Origin: DATESG01 sp035270925
Lineage (GTDB): Bacteria > Bacillota_I > Bacilli_A > RFN20 > CAG-826
Reading direction: 5' to 3'
DNA length: 5,442 bases
NCBI GenBank assembly: GCA_035270925.1
Contig: DATESG010000072.1
Coordinates: 1-5,442, forward strand
This document shows positions 1-4,236 of this stretch, in pieces. Below the pieces are notes generated by a model. The model ran no database searches. It had not been told where the DNA came from and worked only from the letters and a program-made list of their open reading frames with translations. Numbering within the stretch: position 1 is the stretch's first letter; every line of letters begins with the position of its first letter. The position numbers and the translations under genes are program-made.

Positions 1-110
1 TTTCGGAAATTGATCAAATTAAAGGACAAGTTACATTGAAGACAACGGCAATCAATCAAAAGGGAAAACCAGTAGTCATTGGCTATGCCGTGGTTATGCC
101 GCCAAGATGA
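1..110 (+). CDS. MaoC-like enoyl-CoA hydratase (dehydratase), C-terminal fragment
   Basis: Only the last 35 codons are present, reading from base 3 to the TGA at 108-110; the 5' part lies outside the window. The peptide contains VTLKTTAINQKGK, then VVIGYAVVMPPR at the C-terminus. This resembles the final two beta-strands of MaoC/PhaJ-type hot-dog hydratases, where a 'V-T-L-x-T...N-Q-x-G...V-x-G-x-A-x-V-x-P' pattern closes the fold. Such enzymes reversibly hydrate trans-2-enoyl-CoA to (R)-3-hydroxyacyl-CoA in the cytoplasm. The catalytic Asp/His lie upstream and cannot be checked. The stop overlaps the next start (ATGA), so it is cotranscribed with the acyl-CoA dehydrogenase, which would use its enoyl-CoA product. 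Because the hydratase domain ends at the stop, it is not the N-terminal half of a hydratase-phosphotransacylase fusion. The family call rests on 35 residues and the context; another hot-dog protein such as a thioesterase is possible. Confidence 0.62.
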   Translation, partial: SEIDQIKGQVTLKTTAINQKGKPVVIGYAVVMPPR

Positions 111-1228
111 AACACGAATTATTAATAAAAATGCTTGAATCGTATGCAAGCAGTGTCGTTAAAAGTCGCGCTCATGACATTGACGAAAAAGAAGAGTTCC
201 CAGTTGAAACCGTCAAAGAATTAGCTAGATATGGTTTACTTGGGCTACCTTTTCCAACTCAATGGGGTGGCGTAGGTGCCGATACAAAGGCATACATCGA
301 TGCAGTCCGCATTCTCTCTAAATACTGTGCGACAACAGGCGTGATTGTTTCGGCTCACACATCATTATGTGCCCACCCTATTTTTGCCTTTGGTACTGAA
401 AGTCAAAAACAAAAGTATTTAACTAGACTTACGTCTGGGGAACTTCTTGGCGCGTTTGGCTTAACAGAAGCGGGTGCGGGTACTGATGCTTCCGGTCAAC
501 AAACGAAAGCACTCGATTGCGGTGACTATTATGAAATCACTGGTAATAAAATCTTTATTACTAATGCTGGTTATGCGGATGTATACATTATTTTCGCGGT
601 CACTGATCAAAGTTTAGGACTCAAGGGAATCTCGGCCTTTATTGTTGAAAAAGATATGCCTGGTTTCAGTGTTGGCCCGAAAGAAAAGAAGATGGGAATA
701 CGTGGATCCTCGACTTGTGAGTTAATTTTGCAAAAGGTTCGCGTTAATAAAGAACAACTCCTTGGCAAAGTCGGCGAAGGTTTTAAAATCGCCATGGCGA
801 CGCTTGATGGTGGGCGCATTGGCATTGCCGCCCAAGCTCTTGGCATCGCCGAAGGAGCTTTTGAAAGAACCGTGGAGTATATTAAAAAACGTACTCAATT
901 TGGCCGTCCTATTTCGGCTTTCCAATACACACAATTTATGGTTGCGGAAATGAAAGTTAAAATTGAAGCCGCACGTTTATTACTTTATAAAGCCGTAAGT
1001 GATAAAGATCAAGGTCGCCCCTATACTGAATCAGCGGCGATGGCTAAGTTATACGCTTCTCGTATTGCCGTTGAAGTTGCCGATCAATGTATCCAACTAT
1101 TGGGAGGATATGGCTATATTCGTGACTATGAAATTGAGCGTTATTTACGGGATGCGAAAATTACTGAGATATATGAAGGCACCTCTGAAGTACAACGGAT
1201 GGTCATTGCCGGAAAGGTATTAAAATAA
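107..1228 (+). CDS. bcd: Short-chain acyl-CoA dehydrogenase, butyryl-CoA dehydrogenase type
   Basis: A 373-residue FAD-dependent acyl-CoA dehydrogenase that would interconvert butyryl-CoA and crotonyl-CoA in the cytoplasm, with EtfAB as redox partner. Family signature 1 is at about 118-130 (GLTEAGAGTDASG). The FAD/CoA-contact segment RTQFGRPIS is at 262-270, and signature 2 (QLLGGYGYIRDYEIERYLRDAK region) spans about 330-351. The catalytic base expected for short- and medium-chain members is Glu357 in EIYEGTSE. The stretch 'TTGVIVSAHTSLCAHPI' (about 76-92) and 'TLDGGRIGIAAQALGIAEGAF' (232-252) strongly resemble clostridial butyryl-CoA dehydrogenases. The ATG overlaps the upstream stop, and no other ATG, GTG or TTG lies upstream in frame within the window, so the start is firm. 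The N-terminus is roughly nine residues shorter than the clostridial proteins I recall, which begin with an extra 'F-x-L-T-x-E-Q' turn. No clear Shine-Dalgarno precedes it, so initiation is probably coupled to the upstream gene. Chain-length preference (C4 versus others) is inferred from similarity and the etf neighbours. Confidence 0.93.
   Translation: MKHELLIKMLESYASSVVKSRAHDIDEKEEFPVETVKELARYGLLGLPFPTQWGGVGADTKAYIDAVRILSKYCATTGVIVSAHTSLCAHPIFAFGTESQKQKYLTRLTSGELLGAFGLTEAGAGTDASGQQTKALDCGDYYEITGNKIFITNAGYADVYIIFAVTDQSLGLKGISAFIVEKDMPGFSVGPKEKKMGIRGSSTCELILQKVRVNKEQLLGKVGEGFKIAMATLDGGRIGIAAQALGIAEGAFERTVEYIKKRTQFGRPISAFQYTQFMVAEMKVKIEAARLLLYKAVSDKDQGRPYTESAAMAKLYASRIAVEVADQCIQLLGGYGYIRDYEIERYLRDAKITEIYEGTSEVQRMVIAGKVLK
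1211..1218 (+). promoter_or_regulatory. Ribosome binding site for etfB
   Basis: The purine-rich GGAAAGGT inside the 3' end of bcd lies 9 nt before the etfB ATG. Together with the TAATG stop/start overlap (TAA 1226-1228, ATG 1228-1230), it suggests both coupled and independent initiation. Confidence 0.55.
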
Positions 1229-2022
1229 TGAATATTATCGTATTAGTTAAACAAGTTCCGGATACCACGGCCATTAAAATTGATAAAGAGACAAGTACAC
1301 TTATCAGAGTCGGAGTCCCTAACATTATCAATCCAGATGATCTTGCTGCGGTCGAAGAAGCGCTTGTCTTAAAGAAACGCTATGGGGGAAAGGTAACCAC
1401 TGTGACAATGGGACCTCCTCAAGCTGAATCAATGTTACGTGAACTATATGCGCTCGGAGTTGATGAGGCTTACTTATTAACCGATCGTCGTTTTGCCGGT
1501 TCCGATACTTGGGCAACCTCACGAATCTTATCGGCGTTCATCGCCGACTTAGAATACGACCTAATTATTGCAGGCTATCAAGCAATTGATGGGGATACTG
1601 CGCAAGTTGGCCCCCAAATTGCCGAGTTCTTAACCATTCCTCAAGTCACACATTTACATAAAATTATCGCTTTAGAGGGTAATGAACTTATCGTCGAAAA
1701 ACAAACTGATTATGACCTCGAAACCCTTGGAGTCACACTCCCCACCCTAGTTACGGCGCGAAAAGAAATGAATACCCCAAGATTTATGAATGCCTTCGAT
1801 ATTTGGACGTGTTTTGATAAACCAATCAACATCAAAACTTTTGAAGACTTAAAGCTCGACATTAAAGACATTGGCCTTGCGGGTTCACCGACGAAAGTCC
1901 GTAAGACCTATACGCGTCCAGTCATGAATAAATCACCTAAAGTTGTGATGGAACCTCAAGACGCCGCAAAGAAAATTATCGATTTACTCTACCCACATAT
2001 GGAGGTCAAAAACCATGGCTAA
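1228..2022 (+). CDS. etfB: Electron transfer flavoprotein beta subunit (probably bifurcating type)
   Basis: A 264-residue EtfB, the usual length for anaerobe Bcd-linked ETFs (about 260). The N-terminus MNIIVLVKQVPDTT is the family's first Rossmann-like strand and loop. It is followed by NPDDLAAVEEAL (35-46), MGPPQAE (61-67), GSDTWATSRIL (91-101) and the nucleotide/FAD-binding segment DGDTAQVGPQIAE (121-133). A variant of the ETF-beta signature runs from about 158 to 177, ending LPTLVTA. GLAGSPTKVRKTYT (216-229) resembles the conserved segment in clostridial EtfB. The DGDTAQVGPQ motif is the form I associate with ETFs that carry a second FAD in EtfB and oxidise NADH, whereas mitochondrial-type EtfB has a diverged, AMP-binding version here. 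The subunit would take hydride from NADH and split electrons to Bcd and to ferredoxin/flavodoxin. It overlaps bcd by 1 bp and etfA by 8 bp. ETF-beta identity is certain; bifurcation is inferred. Confidence 0.96.
   Translation: MNIIVLVKQVPDTTAIKIDKETSTLIRVGVPNIINPDDLAAVEEALVLKKRYGGKVTTVTMGPPQAESMLRELYALGVDEAYLLTDRRFAGSDTWATSRILSAFIADLEYDLIIAGYQAIDGDTAQVGPQIAEFLTIPQVTHLHKIIALEGNELIVEKQTDYDLETLGVTLPTLVTARKEMNTPRFMNAFDIWTCFDKPINIKTFEDLKLDIKDIGLAGSPTKVRKTYTRPVMNKSPKVVMEPQDAAKKIIDLLYPHMEVKNHG
2001..2006 (+). promoter_or_regulatory. Ribosome binding site for etfA
   Basis: A near-perfect Shine-Dalgarno GGAGGT sits in the last codons of etfB, 8 nt before the etfA ATG at 2015. It fixes that start and is the strongest ribosome site in the operon segment, in keeping with matched EtfA:EtfB supply. 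Confidence 0.85.
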
Positions 2023-3004
2023 ACTAGGTATATTTATTGAACAAAAACATGGCAAAGTTTTGCCAGTTGGCTTAGAACTACTAAGCGAAGTAAACAAGCA
2101 ACTAGCCACGCGTGAAGTCGAAGTAGTTGCCGTTGTAATTACCACCACAATTGATCAAGCAAACATTGATAAAATCAAAAATTGTGGTGCAAATCGCATC
2201 TTAATTGTAGAAAATAGACTCTTTGAAAACTATGACACTCATTATTATAATCAAGCTTTAGGTCAAGTGCTCAAGGCTGAGGACTTTGATGTGTTTCTCC
2301 TTGGTTCAACGCTTGTGGGCCGTGATTTAGCGCCAAGACTATCAGCTAAAGTTCATACAGGATTGACCGCAGATGCAACGATTCTCGAATTTGGTGGTGA
2401 GGCAAATTTAGATTTATTTGCCACCCGTCCTGCTTTAGGCGGAAATATCATGGCGACGATTGTTTGCCCTAACCATCGCCCACAAATGGCAACGATTCGG
2501 CCTGGAGTCTTTTCAATTTACAAAACTGTCAAGCCCAATATTATCGTTCAATATCAAAAGTTTGAACAAACAGAGCCATCAAAAGTTCGCCGCATTTCTG
2601 CTACTAAACTCGAGCGTTCCCTCGTCGATCTCACTGGTTCTAAAATTATTGTTGCTGGTGGACGTGGGGTGGCAACAATGTTTAAACAACTACAAAACGT
2701 TGGTGACTTAATTGGTGGAGAAGTAGCAGCCTCTCGCGCCGTCGTTGATGCTGGCTTTCAAGCGCGCGAACGTTTAGTCGGACAAACTGGCACAACAGTT
2801 AAACCTTCTGTATATTTAGCGATGGGAATCAGTGGGGCAATTCAACACGTGAGCGGGATGGATAAATCCGAACTAATTATTGCCGTTAATAATGATCCTG
2901 AAGCAATGATATTTAATCTTGCCGATGTTTCAATCATCTGTGATGCAACAAAAGTAATTCCTTATTTACAAGAATATTTACAAGATATGAGAAATGCTCA
3001 ATAA
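2015..3004 (+). CDS. etfA: Electron transfer flavoprotein alpha subunit
   Basis: A 329-residue EtfA that pairs with EtfB to move electrons to or from Bcd in the cytoplasm. The N-terminal Rossmann-like domain (about 1-190) includes LLGSTLVGRDLAPRLSAKV (95-113) and TRPALGGN (137-144). The C-terminal FAD-binding domain (about 195-325) carries VAGGRGV (213-219), ASRAVVDAGF (239-248), VGQTGTTVKP (255-264) and the ETF-alpha signature VYLAMGISGAIQH (266-278). It ends in AVNNDPEAMIF (290-300), close to the usual A-[IV]-N-x-D-P-x-A-x-I-F. There is no N-terminal ferredoxin domain, so this is the simple form and external ferredoxin/flavodoxin would be the low-potential acceptor. The start is set by GGAGGT at 2001-2006 and the length fits the family. 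It is the last gene of the operon; a terminator begins about 39 bases after the TAA stop. Confidence 0.97.
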   Translation: MAKLGIFIEQKHGKVLPVGLELLSEVNKQLATREVEVVAVVITTTIDQANIDKIKNCGANRILIVENRLFENYDTHYYNQALGQVLKAEDFDVFLLGSTLVGRDLAPRLSAKVHTGLTADATILEFGGEANLDLFATRPALGGNIMATIVCPNHRPQMATIRPGVFSIYKTVKPNIIVQYQKFEQTEPSKVRRISATKLERSLVDLTGSKIIVAGGRGVATMFKQLQNVGDLIGGEVAASRAVVDAGFQARERLVGQTGTTVKPSVYLAMGISGAIQHVSGMDKSELIIAVNNDPEAMIFNLADVSIICDATKVIPYLQEYLQDMRNAQ

Positions 3005-3033
3005 GTTTATAGTTTAGTTAATATGCAAAACTG

Positions 3034-3068
3034 AACCTCCTCAAATAACCTCCTTAACCTCATCAAAT
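3034..3068 (+). repeat. Short direct repeat in the terminator 5' side
   Basis: AACCTCCTCAAAT (3034-3046) and AACCTCATCAAAT (3056-3068) match at 12 of 13 bases. They flank a third related copy, AACCTCC (3047-3053), which forms the left arm of the terminator. The three copies sit about 9-13 bases apart, as a small local duplication would leave them. Only the middle copy gives the full 11-bp stem. Confidence 0.6.
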
Positions 3069-3097
3069 TGATACGGTCAGGGAGGTTATTTTTGTTT
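3043..3097 (+). terminator. Rho-independent terminator of the bcd-etfBA operon
   Basis: The arms AAATAACCTCC (3043-3053) and GGAGGTTATTT (3081-3091) are perfectly complementary over 11 bp. A T-rich tail (TTTTTGTTTT) overlaps and follows the right arm. The 27-nt loop holds a small palindrome ATCAAATTGAT (3063-3073) that could stack on the main stem. It lies just downstream of etfA and in the correct orientation. Confidence 0.85.
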
Positions 3098-3128
3098 TAT
3101 AATAGGTAGTGCCTCGAATTAAACAAAT

Positions 3129-3175
3129 TAAAAAGTCCCGTTTTTGCTGATGAATTTCATCTTAAATTGGGGACT
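3129..3175 (-). terminator. Probable intrinsic terminator of the convergent glycosyltransferase gene
   Basis: Read on the - strand, AGTCCC (3175-3170) pairs with GGGACT (3139-3134) and is followed directly by TTTTT (the A run at about 3130-3134 on +). Inside the loop a second palindrome, GATGAAATTCATC (3148-3160), can form its own 5-bp hairpin. The stem ends about 48 bases past the stop of the - strand gene. The outer stem is only 6 bp with a 30-nt interior, so it is weaker than the facing etf terminator. Confidence 0.55.
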
Positions 3176-3222
3176 AAATACTTTGGTTGTTTATGCTTTT
3201 ACAAGTAGAGAACGAAACACTG

Positions 3223-4155
3223 TTATTTATGGTCGTTAATGTTTGTGTCTTCAGTTAAATACGCCGGGCGATCGAGCAGTTGATCACGGACATCGTATTG
3301 GACTTTAAGAATAAATTTAAGGACGATATTAATTAGTAATGTCGCGGTGGTAATCGCAATATAAACCCACACAAGTGGATAAGGACTAACGAATGCAAAG
3401 ACTAATTGCGTGGCTAAACCAAGAACTAGCAAGATGGAGATAATGTTCGGGACTATTTCATAAATTCTTGAATATTGTTCAATTCCCGTCATCGCGTATT
3501 TAAATAGCTTTTTAAATGACCATTTAGTCGTGCCCGCTTCACGTTCATGATATGAATATTCGATACATTTGCGTTTGAAACCAATACTGGAGGAAATTCC
3601 TTTAGAATATCGACGATTATCTTTATAGGCGAGGAAGGCCTTAATCACATCTTTATCTAACAAGGCAAAGTCTCTAGCACTAGAAACAGTGCTGCGATCG
3701 CCGGTAAACCAGGCATAGACTTTATAAAACATTTTTGCGAATACTTTCTTTAAAAAAGCTTGGCCTTTACGGTCTTTATTACGGGCATAGACATATTTAT
3801 AACCATCTTCATAATATTTGAAAAAGTCGACCATGATTGAAGGTGGGTCTTGGAGGTCAGCATCCATAAATAAACAGGCATCAACACCCATTTCTTGACT
3901 CGTTTCTAGACCTGCAAGCATTGAGGCTTCTTTACCGAAGTTTTTGGAAAATGAGATATATTTAACACGCGAATCTTTGCTAGCCTTTTCTTTAATTAGT
4001 GCTAAAGTTTTATCTTTAGATCCATCATCAATAAAGAGTAGTGTGAAATCATATTTTGGCAATTTGACCAACACTTTAGAAATTTCTTCGTATAACTTGA
4101 AAATCATTGCTTCTTCGTTATAACAGGGAATAATTAAATTAATTTTTTTGTTCAT
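3223..4155 (-). CDS. csbB: CsbB-like family 2 glycosyltransferase (polyprenyl-phosphate sugar synthase)
   Basis: A 310-residue GT2 enzyme of the DPM1/CsbB/GtrB group. It would transfer a sugar from a nucleotide donor to undecaprenyl phosphate at the inner face of the membrane. The GT-A domain shows IPCYNEE (9-15), IDDGSKDKT (42-50), KNFGKEASMLAGL (71-83) and the metal/donor motif DADLQDPP (98-105). REAGTTKWS (205-213) matches the conserved R-x-x-G-x-[ST]-K-W of this group. Two C-terminal membrane segments are visible at about 237-257 and 261-283, then a short cytosolic tail with RPAYLTE (296-302), like the family's 'RP-x-Y' end. Length is normal (about 310-330). The start has a modest SD (AGGTG, 5 nt upstream) and an in-range promoter. 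The divergent YfhO-family neighbour makes the CsbB role (lipid-linked GlcNAc for lipoteichoic acid in Bacillus) the best guess. The actual sugar (GlcNAc, Glc or Gal) cannot be read from sequence. Confidence 0.88.
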   Translation of the reverse strand: MNKKINLIIPCYNEEAMIFKLYEEISKVLVKLPKYDFTLLFIDDGSKDKTLALIKEKASKDSRVKYISFSKNFGKEASMLAGLETSQEMGVDACLFMDADLQDPPSIMVDFFKYYEDGYKYVYARNKDRKGQAFLKKVFAKMFYKVYAWFTGDRSTVSSARDFALLDKDVIKAFLAYKDNRRYSKGISSSIGFKRKCIEYSYHEREAGTTKWSFKKLFKYAMTGIEQYSRIYEIVPNIISILLVLGLATQLVFAFVSPYPLVWVYIAITTATLLINIVLKFILKVQYDVRDQLLDRPAYLTEDTNINDHK

Positions 4156-4160
4156 AATGG

Positions 4161-4165
4161 CACCT
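4161..4165 (-). promoter_or_regulatory. Ribosome binding site for the glycosyltransferase
   Basis: On the - strand, AGGTG lies 5 nt before the ATG at 4155-4153. It is a short but plausible Shine-Dalgarno match and supports this start, which also places the IPCYNEE motif at the usual distance from the N-terminus. Confidence 0.5.
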
Positions 4166-4166
4166 A

Positions 4167-4195
4167 TTTCTATTGGAATAATACCATTTTATAAT
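4167..4195 (+). promoter_or_regulatory. Possible promoter of the yfhO-like gene
   Basis: A perfect -10 TATAAT at 4190-4195 has a poor -35 (TTTCTA, 4167-4172) at 17 nt spacing. It would give a leader of roughly 35 nt and overlaps the - strand -10 (4188-4193), so the two polymerases could not bind together. A second TATAAT at 4225-4230 lies so close to the ATG (6 nt) that transcription from it would begin at or near the start codon; it has no good -35. Which one is used, if either, is uncertain. Confidence 0.35.
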
Positions 4196-4217
4196 AATTA
4201 AGTAAATTTTTTGTCAA
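4188..4217 (-). promoter_or_regulatory. Predicted sigma-A promoter of the glycosyltransferase gene
   Basis: On the - strand a perfect -35 TTGACA (4217-4212) is followed after 18 nt by TATAAA (4193-4188), 5 of 6 to the -10 consensus. TATTAT (4196-4191) at 15 nt is an alternative -10. Transcription would start about 30 nt before the ATG. No sigma-B-like element is apparent. Confidence 0.6.
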
Positions 4218-4236
4218 TACATAATATAATTACTTT

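Noticed and set aside
607..934. Antisense open frames of 79 and 70 codons inside bcd
   Set aside because: They lie opposite a clear acyl-CoA dehydrogenase, have no recognisable motifs or ribosome site, and read as reverse complements of conserved bcd segments.
762..1223. Two + strand out-of-frame open frames (63 and 74 codons) inside bcd
   Set aside because: They are frame shadows of the real gene, with no family resemblance and no SD of their own.
1328..1522. 64-codon antisense open frame inside etfB
   Set aside because: Shadow of etfB; composition and lack of motifs give no support.
2460..2711. 83-codon out-of-frame + strand open frame inside etfA
   Set aside because: It overlaps the conserved middle of EtfA in another frame and has no SD or family match.
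3098..3103. TATAAT after the etf terminator as a promoter for a small RNA on the + strand
   Set aside because: The nearest -35-like element (TTGATA, 3068-3073) is 24 nt away, the hexamer is part of the terminator's T-rich tail, and no structured + strand RNA with its own T-run end follows.
3005..3222. tRNA, riboswitch, CRISPR repeat or insertion-sequence end in the convergent gap
   Set aside because: No cloverleaf, no spaced identical repeats, and no terminal inverted repeats flanking a transposase; the two terminator hairpins account for the visible structure.
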